A stretch of DNA of 64,000 nucleotides, from NCBI GenBank assembly GCA_008692225.1, contig VICG01000006.1:811501-875500 (forward strand), in the 5' to 3' direction. Numbering within the stretch: position 1 is the stretch's first letter; each line of letters begins with the position of its first letter. The notes under the pieces were generated by a model. That model saw only the letters and a program-made list of their open reading frames with translations, did not search any database and was not told where the DNA came from. Made by a program: the position numbers and the translations under genes. This stretch comes from Monilinia fructicola. Its lineage: Eukaryota; Ascomycota; Leotiomycetes; Helotiales; Sclerotiniaceae. Of this stretch, positions 22,337 through 33,818 are shown one piece after another.

Positions 22337-23943
22337 TCACGAACACCCACTCCCCAACATACCCTCCACGCCCCCCTTCTGGATCATGCTGCAGGACCCC
22401 GTCGCATTGGCCGCCGTGACGTTTTCCGCGTACGCCACGCGGAAATTGTCGAACGCGATGCCGAAGCACGGATGCACGTTGCTGCAACTTACGCTCGCGG
22501 TGCGCGTCCCCTTGGCGCCGGCCAGAAAGCCGGTGAAATTGCGGAAGGTGATGTCGGAGAGGAGGAACTTGGAGGTGCCGGTGTAGGAACCGTTGTTTCC
22601 GGAATCTTGCGAGATGCCGGCGGCCAGGGCGGCGCCTTCGATGTGGAAGTTCTCGAAGAGGAGGTTCGTTAGGTTGCCCCTGTTTGTCCATGTTAGCGGG
22701 AGGGGGGAGAGGGGATTGGGGCTGGGGCGTGAAGGGAGGGAAACAGACCAGCCGCCGCCTCGGGGTAATCCTGCGCTCTCGTATCCTGATTGGGGAACTT
22801 GTCCTCCTATCCATGTTTTGATGTATGCGCTGTTGTGCATGTCTAAATTGTAGGTGAGGATGTTGACATCTTTTACCGTGATGTTTATTGCGGATGCGTC
22901 TTCGAGGTATTGGCCTAGGGAACCGATTGCTATTCCGTTGCCGCCGTGGCATGTTATCTAATACTCCTCGGTTAGTTGTATGATGTTGAGTTGGAGGAGA
23001 ATGACAAAGGGAATAGATTGAGAATCGAGCAAGAAGAAGGGGATTTGGTACGTTCTGAGCCCAAATGTTGTAACTTCTCGGTTTGATGGCAATACAATCA
23101 TCACCCCCCTGATACCAAAAATTCGTTAATTTAATATTGTTAGCATCCATCGTGTCGAAGCCATCAGTGTTTTGGACCCAGTTTGTTCCATATGGTACAT
23201 TTATAGCCGTGGAGTTGGCCAGAATATTGTCAAACCATATGTTGGTACCATTCATGATGTTGAATGCCCAGAGAGGAGAATCTTTTATGAAGACTTCGTT
23301 CCGGGAAGGTTTTCGTTAGCGAACCCCTCTTTTTGAATATGGAAAGTAGGATAAGAGCGCATACAATGTTCGACGAAAACTTCACTGACGTTCCAGAAAA
23401 CAAATGGCATAGGCCGCCCGGGTTGCGTGACCTTTTTCTCGGCATCGTACCATGCATTTCCATTACCATTGATCCCGCCGCCGCCTTCTCCAGTTATATG
23501 GATACGGTCTCCCGTAATGACGAATCCAGCAGCATGGTTTTGGAATGCGACGGGATAGGAATTGTTGCGCCAGTATGTGAGATCATCGGAGAACTGGACG
23601 CAATCAGTTAATACACAACATTGGTATGGGACGTATGAGAGAAAGGAAAACGAACAGTCCATATTCCCTTCCAATCAATCGTCACATCATAGATTATAGG
23701 ATTCAATCTTGTTGCGATCCAATACACTTGGTCCTTGGGAAATACCACGGTACCGCCATGATTGCAGTCCGAGAATGCCTTGAGAATTTGAGGGGTGTCG
23801 TCCGTGTGATTTCCGAGTGCTAAAACGGTACAGGTCTTGTAATTTTTATTTGGGGGAGCTGGGACAACGTCACGGCCGGCATCTCCATGAGCTGCAACGA
23901 GAGCGGAGAAAAGTGCTATCGCGGTGGTGGCTATGAGACGCAT
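22337..23943 (-). CDS. Secreted GH28 exo-acting pectinase (polygalacturonase/rhamnogalacturonase type)
   Basis: Five exons (23943-23656, 23593-23365, 23293-23052, 22957-22749, 22679-22337) join in frame to 436 aa. MRLIATTAIALFSALVAAHG is a signal peptide. The fold is the right-handed beta-helix of glycoside hydrolase family 28. NTDGFDTMDANN gives Asp216, GGDDCIAIK gives Asp237 and Asp238, and CHGGNGIAIGS gives His257. These are the catalytic carboxylates and the conserved His of the family. The usual RIK substrate motif is YIK (NSAYIKTW), as in exo-acting or rhamnogalacturonan-active members. WRNNSYPVAFQNHAAGFVI and SQDSGNNGSYTGTS are further family landmarks, and many N-glycosylation sites are present. 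It should act outside the cell on plant pectin, trimming chain ends. The first intron uses a GTTCGT donor. Exact substrate (galacturonan or rhamnogalacturonan) is not decidable by eye. Confidence 0.9.
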
Positions 23944-24660
23944 TTTCGAGGGGGGGGATAGAAGGGTAGGTTGATATATGAGTCTCGCAACTTGCAATTG
24001 AGAGTTTCGAACCTTCAGTATATCTAAGGTTATACACTTGAATTTGGAAAAGCACCTTCAAACATATATAGATATATATATTTTCAACAACAGCAAAATG
24101 AGAAAGACATAGCCAATGCAATCGTTTAACACTGTACTACACGAGGAAAATAAATACAAAGGCCTTCTTCATTGCCCATGCCGGTGTTCTGCATTCATCC
24201 ACCATGTCCATTAAAACAATATAAGAAAGCACCTCAATTGGAGGTAAAATTACCTTCAGCAACTTTAAGTATTAGCCAGATCAGCACCTGCAAGATCTTT
24301 CCCGATGTTTTCCAGCTTGGAAGAGGGGGTTTCATGGTGATCAACGTCAGGGTTTCGGGTGATCATATACCGACGTCAAAAAGATATACCTAGGTAGTTC
24401 TATGTAAGGTTATGTATGGGGTTTGCATTTAATGAATACAAGTACTGTAAGATCTTACAATCTTTTAGTCAATTTGTCAAGGAAATAAAGATTCTGGAAA
24501 TGGTGAGGATTGAAGCTATTCCCAGATATGAAGGATGATTGTTTGGTCGATTAGATAGGAGATAGTAATTAGATGGAAGATGGTAGATAGTACAGTAGAT
24601 ATGTAGTTCGGTTAACCGATTGACCAAAGGAACGGACGACATAGAAATAATGAATGATCC

Positions 24661-24726
<66 letters not shown>

Positions 24727-25086
24727 AAATTGCCCCCACCATACAGAAATATACATGTAGGTAGGTAAGTACTAGTATTACCAATTTACCATACTCGAGT
24801 AGCTTAATAAGTTAAACAGAGGAGTAGCTGATTTGCTTATTTGCTTATTAGTCCATGGGTAGCTTCGATAGCTCAAGCTTCTTTCTATCAATGCGTCATC
24901 AACTTTTCAATATCAGTAAGAATACCTTGCATCATTGTAAAAGAAGCCGCTTCGTTCCCCAAGGGATACATACATACATACATATACAGTTAACCTACCT
25001 GCTCATCTCAACCATCAACTACTCGAAAAGCATCATTCAAAATAGCTTCCAAAGCTTCTTCACGTCTTTCGCGTCTCCTTCGCACA
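23944..25086. other. Divergent spacer with GH28 and PNPOx-like 5' flanks
   Basis: Contains the (TGA)n tract, an ACCTAGGT palindrome at 24388 and short TACATACA runs. No supported gene. Confidence 0.6.
24660..24727 (+). repeat. TGA/ATG trinucleotide microsatellite
   Basis: About 22 perfect trinucleotide units. Poly-Ile and poly-His frames on the other strand come from this tract and are not genes. Confidence 0.95.
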
Positions 25087-26016
25087 ATGTCTACATCGAC
25101 AACCACCCCGGCATCCATTGGTCCCGCTCCATGGCGTCCTCTCTTCCTGTCCCATCTTTCCAAAATGGATTCCCCAGAATTTGTTCTCTCATCGTTGCAT
25201 CCCAGCCATGATACAAGCTCTCCAACTCCTTACCTCCCTCGAGCTCGCTATTGCATTTACCGCGGAATGTGGGCTGAACTTCCAGAAAACAAACATAATG
25301 AAGCTCCAAAGAACGATCGAGTTTACGAAAGTGATCTACCCACTTTCACTACAGATGTCCGCATGGAGAAAGTTCCTCAGATTTTCGCTAGTTCTCAGGG
25401 TCATGGGTCATGGGGAGGTTGAGCAAAGTCAAGGTAGCGGGGGTGGCGGGCCTGTTGAAGCAGTCTTTTGGGTCAAAGAGGCCATGACACAATGGAGATT
25501 CAAGGGTGAAGCATATATCGTAGGTCAAGATATTGAAGGAAGCGGCCAAGAGTCAAGTGGGACTCGAACTGTAAAGACGAAGATTGGAGAGAGAATGAGA
25601 GTTGTGAAAGAAGATGGGAAAGAGGACTGGAGCTGGGCAAAGGAGATCACGGCCCATTTTGGCAACATTAGTCCTGGAATGCGAGGTAAAGGACAAGAAA
25701 TAAAGATACATAGTAATCAGGTGAATCTCTTGCTAACTTTTAGTATATAGGTAGTTTCAAAAACCCTATCCCTGGAACTCCCGTCTCGCAGCCCCCAAGT
25801 GATCCCAATTGGTCCTTGGGCCAAAAAGTATCAGATCTGAACGATGAAATCGCCCGAAAGAATTTCAGGGTTGTTATTATTAAACCCATTGAGGTCGAAC
25901 AGCTTGATCTGAGTGTACCTGATAAAGCCAGAAGATGGAGATTTACTTACGTCGGCCCCAACGGAGACGATGGAGAGAATATTGGCGAATGGAAGAAGGA
26001 AGAGCTTTGGCCATAG
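25087..26016 (+). pseudogene. PNPOx/Alr4036-type FMN-binding protein gene with a frameshifting 7-bp duplication
   Basis: The N-terminal frame from the ATG at 25087 carries PAPWRPLFLSHLSKM, YCIYRGMWAELPENK and FTTDVRMEKVPQIF, family hallmarks of the pyridoxamine-phosphate-oxidase-like, Alr4036-type flavin-binding domain. After SSQGHG it runs into TGA. The homologous continuation (GHGEVEQSQGSGGGGPVEAV, WSWAKEITAHFGNISPGMRG) is in the +1-shifted frame. The break falls on a direct duplication of GGTCATG at 25399-25405 and 25406-25412, and one copy alone would keep a single frame. Downstream, an intron (25686-25750; GTAAAG donor, GCTAAC branch, ATATAG acceptor) leads to the conserved C-terminus ending ELWP at 26016. 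All other parts look intact, so the break is recent or a sequencing/assembly error. FMN and NAD(P)H roles are known only for the family in general. Confidence 0.8.
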
Positions 26017-28939
26017 ATTAATCAGAGTTTTGATTCGGCAATGGTATCAGAATGACACAGTAGATATTGTTCTGACAGCAGATATTGCAACGGCAGATAT
26101 TGCACGGCATATCTTCCAAGTCAGATATTGTAATGTTTCAATAATAACTTCCAAATTCAAGCCTCACGTTTTCTACCCTTTAGCCCCTGATGTAAACTCC
26201 ATGAAAATGACCATATGATTAAACCATCTGAAGGCTACTTAGTACCTAGTTGTGGTTAAACGCTGGATACGACAATAGCTGAGTATACAACAAACTAGCG
26301 GTAAGTTCCTACCTGCCTATAACTCAGTCTGCAAAGATCAACCAACATATTAAGCAGAAGTGTCGGACTCCCTAACTCTATGCAGCGCATTTAAGTCCAT
26401 TTGCAACCATCCATGGATCTCCGTGTATCAAATACAGCCTCTCTAATCCATGCAAATTGCAAAAGGATGGCGGCCGTTTTTCTGCATGAGCACGTGTAAC
26501 AGGGAACGGGAAGAATCTCAAAAGTCTCAATTGAAAATTTCTTACCTTCCCTTACTGGCCCTGTCCTGGTCAATAAGACTAAAGAGACTAAATGCCACGA
26601 GACAAGGAGATGATAATTGTGTACGGAGTACAGTACATCTACGGTAGCTTGGATTCTCCAAAATGCCTCACCGTTTACAAACATGGACCGGATCGGGAGG
26701 ATAAATTCCCCTGGAAGGCGGAGGAGGGATGAGGAAGCTGCCCCATACTTGGGCTACAGACTAGTACAGAGTCCTTACAGTCAGGACCACTGGTGGACTC
26801 AGTAGGTGCTTTAGGCGAAAAATCTTACAAGAGGGGCTCGGTATATGTGGGCTCTGTGCAGTATTCGATTTCTCGGCAGTAGGTAGGTTGCTGATGATCG
26901 TGATTACTTATCATGCGGTGGTATGGACAGTACAGGTAATAGTACACAGGACTTTACTGTATTTACTATTTAGATAAAGGTGGAGCGAGACAACAAAAGA
27001 ACATACGTGCCACATACTCGCAGGGAAGACTCAATGGGTAATGATTTGCGAGGTGTTGTTCCGTGATGTCGAGTGTGAACTTTGAAGGCTTTGCGATTGA
27101 TCTGCCACGGTAAGATCTGGAGAGGAGTGGTTTGCAAGTCTTGCACTAGTCGGTGGTGCTTACTAGGTCGTAGGTACAGTAGGGGTATAAGCCGGACGGG
27201 GCACGTATGACAAGACAATGTAGGTACGTACAGTAAGGTAGTAAGGTATACGGTGAGTCGTGACGGGATCCCGTGAAACTTATGGCATTGACGAAGGCTT
27301 CCGAGGTCAAGTCCAACAAGTTTTTCGGTCTAGTTATGCAGGACAAGATGAAGAGGGAAGGAAGGCTGGGAAGAGGTTTGTAACGGTCTAGGATCTATCT
27401 GATATTGGGAGTCGGTTCCATTTTGATATCGTGAGGAAGAACATCTTTCCATCCACATTGGTGCCGCAATGGCAACATTTACATACAGTACTTAAGTATT
27501 AGTCGGTCTTTACGTAAGGATTGGCTGGTTGAAAGGGCCTATCGGACGGAATTCAGGAATCGCATCATGAATAAGTATATTAAAAAAGAAAATCCCCCGC
27601 AAAGAATCACTCTCCTTTACCCGCACTGGCACCGCCGCCGTAGCAGCAACCAAAACAACAATGCAGCACAGTAACAGTAACAGTTTGAAGTGTCAATTCT
27701 TCTGCACCTGCCCGATATACAGGATGTGTTTCGTACTCTGGATCTATCAGGTTCTTGTAAAGGTACCGACAGCTTGGTTGAAATGAAAAGGTGCTACGTT
27801 TAGGATCCAATAACCGCTCGGTGTAGTCAACGTTGTATTATTGCGTGTTATTACAGTACGTGTTCTGTAGCTCCTTGGTTGCCCATTTTCGTATTCCCTA
27901 ACGACTTTTATATGCCGTCTGCATTATTCTGAATCTTGATCACGATCCGAAATAATGCTTCAAGGAAAATCTTTGCTTTCAAACGGCCATGGGTGCGTTT
28001 CCCCTCCAATTACTGTCCGATGTATTATTCTGCGGTTCATACTGTATGGTTCAGACGGTTCAGACGGTTCAGACGGTTCATACGGTTCATACCGTTTCTA
28101 CTCTGTACTCTGTACAGCTCTCTTTCTTTTTCTTTCCAGGAAGTTCCTCCGGATTGTTCCAATATTGATTGTTAATTAAGTGTGAAAGAATAAAAACGAT
28201 GTCGTCGATTCGCTTGTTTTGATGACAATGAAGGGGTCCACAGATGCGAAGAATCCCTGAATATCATTTCATTATTGTCCTGTAACTACTCCGGTACCTA
28301 GCGTATCCTCTACCAGGATTGTACGCCATGCCATTGAAGGCAGCTTGTCAACCTCGTCTGCCATCATTTCATCCACACCAGTGACCACACCACACCACTC
28401 CACTCCATACCACTTCAAGATATCTCTGCATTGAAGTGAACATTAATGAAAAGTTGAAAAAACAACACCCACGTCTTGTTTGTTCTATGTATGGTTACAA
28501 GTAAGTCCATTACAGTTGCATGCAATAATATTCTTATAGATATAGGTCGGTACCCGCATTCTCTTATACAGTAGTCAGTCGCCTGTGCAAACCTGCAGGT
28601 ACAGTACTGTATTGAACAGCCAGTCCAGCCTGCCATCAAGCCCGAGAATATATATTGGATACTACATCCATATTTGCAGGTCACCTCCCGGTTGATGAAC
28701 TCCCTCCAGGTCCCGTAATTGAACGGAAGAGTCTGTTACTTTATTTCACTGTTCTATGCTCTATGCTAAGAGTCGCACACATTGTACTATTCCTCCATTA
28801 TGACGCAGTGATGTTGACCTAGCTCTTGACTTGAATCGGACAGATCATCGTCTCTACTTCCATCAATATACATCCATCTTGAAGAATATAATTTCACAAA
28901 AATCAGAATACCCTCCAATTACCTTTGTTCATATTCACC
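26017..28939. other. Intergenic region without supported gene
   Basis: About 2.9 kb. It holds AGATATTGCA direct repeats near 26080-26130, a TACGGAGTA palindrome (26622), scattered CAGTAC motifs and the GGTTCAGAC repeat. The best coding-like stretch is a Cys-rich 77-codon minus frame at 27607-27837, too short and isolated to call. Confidence 0.55.
28047..28094 (+). repeat. GGTTCAGAC tandem repeat
   Basis: About five 9-bp units; the last ones vary to GGTTCATAC. Confidence 0.85.
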
Positions 28940-30283
28940 ATGACGACCTTCTCAACATTAGAGGCATTGACAAACCTCACTCAATCCATACCAGACTGGA
29001 ACAAACGACTAGACGACCTGAACAGTCAAATCGCTTTACGCCAAATCGAATTAGCACGCTTGGTGGATCCCAAACCCGCACGCTCTCTGAGGAATAAAGG
29101 TTCCACCGAATCTCTACGTCCCAAAGATGGTGAGGAAAGCAGCTCACCCATTAACGAAACGGGAAACGCCATACATACCCCCATTGGTTCTCCCAAATTG
29201 GCGCAAAATGAAATACCATCCAAGGCACGACCTAATTCCCCCTCAACAGCTCGAGCTGCTGCTGCCGCCGCCCTCGAATACAATCAAGCCCGACCTCAAC
29301 CCCAATCACCCAAATCACCTCTCACCCCTCGAGCATCGCCCAATGCCCTAACACGACAGTCCTCCCAACCCACACCCCCCACTGAACCTCTCCCACGCGT
29401 CCCTGCCGTTCTTCGAAAGCGGAAAACCGAATCCCTCGCATCAGGAAACTCGCAAGCCCCCAAATATAGAACCCGATCGATGATAATAGTTTACTACGAC
29501 TCTGCTGTACAAACCGCCTTTGAAGAACTCGTCAAATTTGTGAGCGGGAATAGAAATGCCATGAGAAAGGGCAAAATGGCCGCTAAAATGGCAGAAATGA
29601 GACGGGCGGCAGAAATGGAAGCGGAGGACGAGAGCGACGATGAAGCGGAATCCGAGGCCTCGAAAATACTGGGCGGTGCTCCTCCAACGCCTTTGCAACC
29701 CCAGGTCGCTTCGGGGCCGCTTTCGAATGGGCTGAAGATGAATGGAGATGCTGGTGCGGGACCGACGTTGAAATTTGCATCGACGCGAAACATGGGTCCC
29801 GCTCGAGATCGCATCAGCATTGGAAATACGATGAATGTGTTGAAAGGCTACCGACGAGCCGGCGGCGGCTTCGGAGCCGGAAGCTCGCCGGATATATTCG
29901 ACGAGTTGGATAAAGGGCTCGAGTGGTGTCAGGGGCAATGTGAGCACGCTGCCCATCAGTTCCTCCGCGATGGGGAGTGCACTACGGAGATTGAGAATAT
30001 CAAGAAACGGCTTGGGGAGGTCAAGGAGATTGCCGAGAGGAAGATTGAGGGGCTGAGGAAGGAAGCGGAATTGGAAAAGAGAGATGAAGCTCTGAAATCA
30101 GAGGACCCACATGTGAATGGCAAAAAACCCATATCAGGACTAACCCCTGTCCAAGATGGGCCACTCAAGCTGGAGGTCGATGATAAGATGGAAGTGGATG
30201 TCGATCATGATGACGGCGATGACAACGACAATTTCGATCCGAGAAAGTTGGTCTTCAAGAGGTCGGGGGACGTTGCATATTAA
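28940..30283 (+). CDS. Uncharacterised Pro/Ser-rich and coiled-coil protein
   Basis: I do not recognise a named family. The ATG at 28940 sits in an ACCATGACG context and gives 447 aa; an upstream in-frame ATG at 28925 adds only five residues. The N-terminus (TLEALTNLTQSIPDWNKRL, then LNSQIALRQIELARL) is helical and conserved-looking. Residues of about 45-160 are Pro/Ser/Ala-rich and disordered. A folded-looking block (RTRSMIIVYYDSAVQTAFEEL) precedes a basic and then acidic helix (GKMAAKMAEMRRAAEMEAED). A Cys/His segment GLEWCQGQCEHAAHQFLRDG is followed by a coiled coil and an acidic C-terminus (DVDHDDGDDNDN). The layout suggests a nuclear or scaffold protein, but no function is shown. It is single-exon. 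Confidence 0.75.
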   Translation: MTTFSTLEALTNLTQSIPDWNKRLDDLNSQIALRQIELARLVDPKPARSLRNKGSTESLRPKDGEESSSPINETGNAIHTPIGSPKLAQNEIPSKARPNSPSTARAAAAAALEYNQARPQPQSPKSPLTPRASPNALTRQSSQPTPPTEPLPRVPAVLRKRKTESLASGNSQAPKYRTRSMIIVYYDSAVQTAFEELVKFVSGNRNAMRKGKMAAKMAEMRRAAEMEAEDESDDEAESEASKILGGAPPTPLQPQVASGPLSNGLKMNGDAGAGPTLKFASTRNMGPARDRISIGNTMNVLKGYRRAGGGFGAGSSPDIFDELDKGLEWCQGQCEHAAHQFLRDGECTTEIENIKKRLGEVKEIAERKIEGLRKEAELEKRDEALKSEDPHVNGKKPISGLTPVQDGPLKLEVDDKMEVDVDHDDGDDNDNFDPRKLVFKRSGDVAY

Positions 30284-30978
30284 TTGGAACTCAATCATCC
30301 TTCGCCAAATGGGCTTGGTTCGAGCTTGCCAAGGCTTCTGGCCTTCATCTGGACATGTTGGAGTTGATCTTTCGAAGTATATAATTTGGATCCGAGCCAT
30401 TGTGGCGAGCTTGCGAGGATCCGAAACATATGGCGTGGTAATATAGCATGGAGATATAATTGCAAATATCGGCATTATCTAGGGTGGTGCATAGCATATA
30501 TACATGGTCTCAACATATAGATTCTTGGGGGCATGGCGATGGGATGGGATAATCGGATGCAAAAAATGCTTGTAGACAATCATTGATTTGCGTTTGGATG
30601 GAAAAGTAATTCGGGCTATGCAGGAAGAAGAAGAAGAGGAGGGGGAGGACGAAGAGGAAGATGGCGAATGGATTGCTTATTATTTTTCACACGTCACAGG
30701 ATGTTTAGCCATCGAAAATAAAAATCCGAGTGAAATGCTCAATCATCTATTTTTATAGCCATCGCGCAAATCATGCCCGATATCTTGGCCCAGCTACCAG
30801 TGGAATTTTTGCATGTTCGGTGACTCGCCCCTTCCTTCCCTTGTGAAACGACAATGTTGTCACTGGACATTGACCTGGTCGGTTCGGGGCTTCTGCTGGG
30901 GGTATTCTGAAGGATCTAGACTAGACTCCTATCAATCTTTATGCCATCAACCTTCCAGTTTGTATTTGCACATGTAGT
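30284..30978. other. Convergent spacer
   Basis: 3' flanks of the 28940 and 30979 genes. A purine-rich GAAGAAGAAGAGGAGG tract lies near 30626-30650. No gene seen. Confidence 0.6.
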
Positions 30979-32229
30979 CTATCTGATAATAGCTCCGGCT
31001 AGAGATTTAACCTTGCAAACACCACCACTCTCGGTGACCAATTTTCCAACACCAGTCTTGGCCTCCTCTCCTTCTTTGCTCAACTCCTTGACAACACCTG
31101 CATCAAACGCAGCTTCCAAGTCTGCGGTCGTAGTGAAACCGGGTTGGATCATCTCCCAAACCTTCTTCTTAGGGTTCAAGACTCCCTCGGGTTCTCCCTT
31201 CCATCCCTCGAAGAATACTCGCTCGCCAGCCTTGGCTTCGGCTGGGGGAGTAACGAGTTCAACTGGACCGGCATGGTGGTCTTCTTCTCCTTCCTTGAGC
31301 CTAGGGGATGCAGCTAGGACCATGGCGCATGATTTGATACCACGCATCTTGACAGGTTTGAGATTGCAGACAACTACCACTTTGCGTCCTTGCATTTCTT
31401 CCAGAGGAACGAGACCGTTGAGGCCAGAGCAGACTGTTCGAACCACTTGTCCTTCGTATTCGGATGTATCGTCAGTTCCGGCCTTGTCACCCATAGCAAT
31501 GGTTGAAACGAATAAAGAGTCGGCTTCAGGATGCTTAATGGCCTTTAGGATATGACCCACACGAAGATCAATCAAGCATGGAGAAAGCGGGGCAGTTGGC
31601 GCTGGTGCCTTCTGAGGTTTGGGCGCCTTTTCTTTCTTCTCCTTCTTTTGCTTGGGCTGTTGAGGTTGTTCGCCAGTTACAGCTGCAACAACTGTGTCTT
31701 TTGCCTCTGCAACCTTATCGGCGACCTGGGCCAAAACTCCCTTGTCGCCATTTCCCTTGGTTCGATCTGCCAAATCTTTTTGTTCGCCCCCCGCTGCTGC
31801 TGCGGCGGCAGCCGCTTTTTCCTTCTTCAAACGTTCCTTTTCGGCTTTGGCATCAACGGGTGGTTTGACGTAAAGAATCTCCTCGGCATCGACCTTGACC
31901 TTCTTTTCTTCTCCAATGTTCAATCCGAAGACAGGCGAGTTCTGCACGAAATCCACATGGCGAACAATATTTGGGTGGCCCTTTTCTCCAGTTCGTTCCT
32001 CGCTACTCCATTTTGCGACCTGGGGTGCTAAGCTCTCATAAATTGCGATATCGGCAGAAGAGGGCTTGGAACCAAGAAGGGTGGTTCGGGAGGCTAAATG
32101 GGTGTTGAGCGAATCAAGGAGCGATTGGGTTTCGGAGCTGGGGGTCTTAAGACGCTCAGAAGTGAGGGTCCATTGTTTGAGCTCAGTTTCCTCGGCGGGA
32201 GTGTATTTGATGTTGGTAAAAGTAGCCAT
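30979..32229 (-). CDS. ARC1: Arc1/AIMP1-like tRNA-binding cofactor of aminoacyl-tRNA synthetases
   Basis: The protein has 416 aa from the ATG at 32229, whose context ACCATGGCT is optimal. Residues of about 1-105 resemble the glutathione-S-transferase C-like interaction domain (SSADIAIYESLAPQVAKW). A long Lys/Ala/Pro-rich linker follows (KKEKKEKAPKPQKAPAPT). The C-terminal half is the OB-fold EMAP-II/tRNA-binding domain: IDLRVGHILKAIKHPEADSLF, VRTVCSGLNGLVPLEEMQGR, VVVVCNLKPVKMRGIKSCAMVL. In yeast, Arc1p binds tRNA and tethers Met- and Glu-tRNA synthetases; the same domain occurs in AIMP1/p43. So the likely role is delivery of tRNA to cytosolic synthetases. The frame extends upstream to an ATG at 32382. 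The added 51 residues are basic near their end and might direct a second isoform to mitochondria. It is single-exon. Confidence 0.88.
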   Translation of the reverse strand: MATFTNIKYTPAEETELKQWTLTSERLKTPSSETQSLLDSLNTHLASRTTLLGSKPSSADIAIYESLAPQVAKWSSEERTGEKGHPNIVRHVDFVQNSPVFGLNIGEEKKVKVDAEEILYVKPPVDAKAEKERLKKEKAAAAAAAAGGEQKDLADRTKGNGDKGVLAQVADKVAEAKDTVVAAVTGEQPQQPKQKKEKKEKAPKPQKAPAPTAPLSPCLIDLRVGHILKAIKHPEADSLFVSTIAMGDKAGTDDTSEYEGQVVRTVCSGLNGLVPLEEMQGRKVVVVCNLKPVKMRGIKSCAMVLAASPRLKEGEEDHHAGPVELVTPPAEAKAGERVFFEGWKGEPEGVLNPKKKVWEMIQPGFTTTADLEAAFDAGVVKELSKEGEEAKTGVGKLVTESGGVCKVKSLAGAIIR

Positions 32230-32382
32230 GGTTCTGAAGAATCTCGCGTTTGCCTTGGTGAGGGCACGAGTGATGAGGCGCGGGGAATACAGTTTGATGG
32301 TTAATGGTATGGAGAGGTTTGTGAAATGGAGGGGGAGGGGTTGCTGAATTTGTTGTGGTTTTGTTTTTGAGTCATCAATCAA

Positions 32383-33818
32383 AAATTTCCGACGGAACGC
32401 ACCGACCCTTAGAACTACCTAGGTAGTTCTACATCGCTCACTAATATGGTTAAGGGTCAAGTAATAACTTCACATGCTTCATATTCGAACGACTTCTCTC
32501 ATTTCTCTTCAACTTCTCTTTCCTCCCTACAACCCTGTGAGGATGTTATTGCAATAGACAAACAAGCCTTGGCTAGATAATTAGATTAGTTGCAACTACA
32601 TATTATCCTCTTCGTCTTTGTTTGGTTAGTTCCATGGCAACATCTAAAGCATATATACTCATTGAACAGTCGAACAAGCGTTCACTGTATCATGCAAAGT
32701 CTTAGACTCGCTGCAGAGTTACCATTAGCAGTCATTCATCGCCGAGGGCTTGGAGTAGGCAGTTAATGATCCATGGTCAGTGGTTGTGTTCCTCGTACAT
32801 GTCAACACTTGTCGCAATTCATCCCATCATTACAAGGTTTCTGAGGTAGCATTGCACTCAGCAGTGTGCTTATGGATGCCAGAAGGCATGTCTGACAGAT
32901 TATCAACAAAATACAATGATATAATGTCATCTTCTGATCAGAAATTGATACACGCTGTGTCTCTAATAAATGAGAGATATCATGAATTAGGAGTTCGTTC
33001 ATATGTGGCGGATATCAAATTGGGAATTTCTCTCCCTTTCTGTGTCCAATACTCTGAGTCAATACCTCAACCGCAAGCTTTTGTGTTCTTATTCCGAAGT
33101 AGTTGGTTACAATTGTACAATGGTACAATGGTGAGAAACAGCTTTCGTGGGTATCGGAAGATGCCAAATCTACAGAAATGTTACACATCTTGAATCACCT
33201 GAGGACAATTTTCCTCTTACATTTCATTACAACCGGGATATGCGAATCCTTTGAATGCTACATTACACGATTGCCAATGAAGGAACTTTGCTTGAATACA
33301 AGTATTATGTGTGGTATTGCTTCATACCCCGAATCGTTCTTGGTTCTGATTCACTACCTTACACGACCTTTGGTTAACGTGGTGTTCAATATGCATCTGT
33401 ATACTCGAGTATTCCCGACAAATCAATTTCATTTGTGCAGGGAAACATGATTGTTACGATAAGCTTTGTGAAACATGGACTGATCTCAGTATCATACTTG
33501 CGGCACCTCTATTCACTTTCTATGGTACCGGAGCTGTCATCCATTGCAGGACTCGGTGTGGCTGTCACGAATCTGTATTGGCATATAAAAATATTATCTA
33601 ACGTTTATGGGAGTTTCTTATCTAACAATGCACCATGTAGCTGAATATTCCCACAAAGTATATCATTCCTTAGTTCCCAAACTTCCTCCATTAGATTTTG
33701 ATGTTGTCATCCTTCCCTTAGGCTTTTGCGGATCATATTTACACTGGAAATTTAGAAAACCCCGGAGTTGTTCAGAAGTCGACTCACTTAGCCTAATAAT
33801 TAACCAGGCTTAATCAAG
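32383..33818. other. Divergent spacer with coding-like remnants
   Basis: ACCTAGGT lies at 32417. Between 33135 and 33601 two plus-strand frames look protein-like but are interrupted; see findings. No complete gene model could be built. Confidence 0.5.

Noticed and set aside
24469..24784. Poly-Ile and poly-His frames
   Set aside because: Produced entirely by the trinucleotide repeat at 24660-24727.
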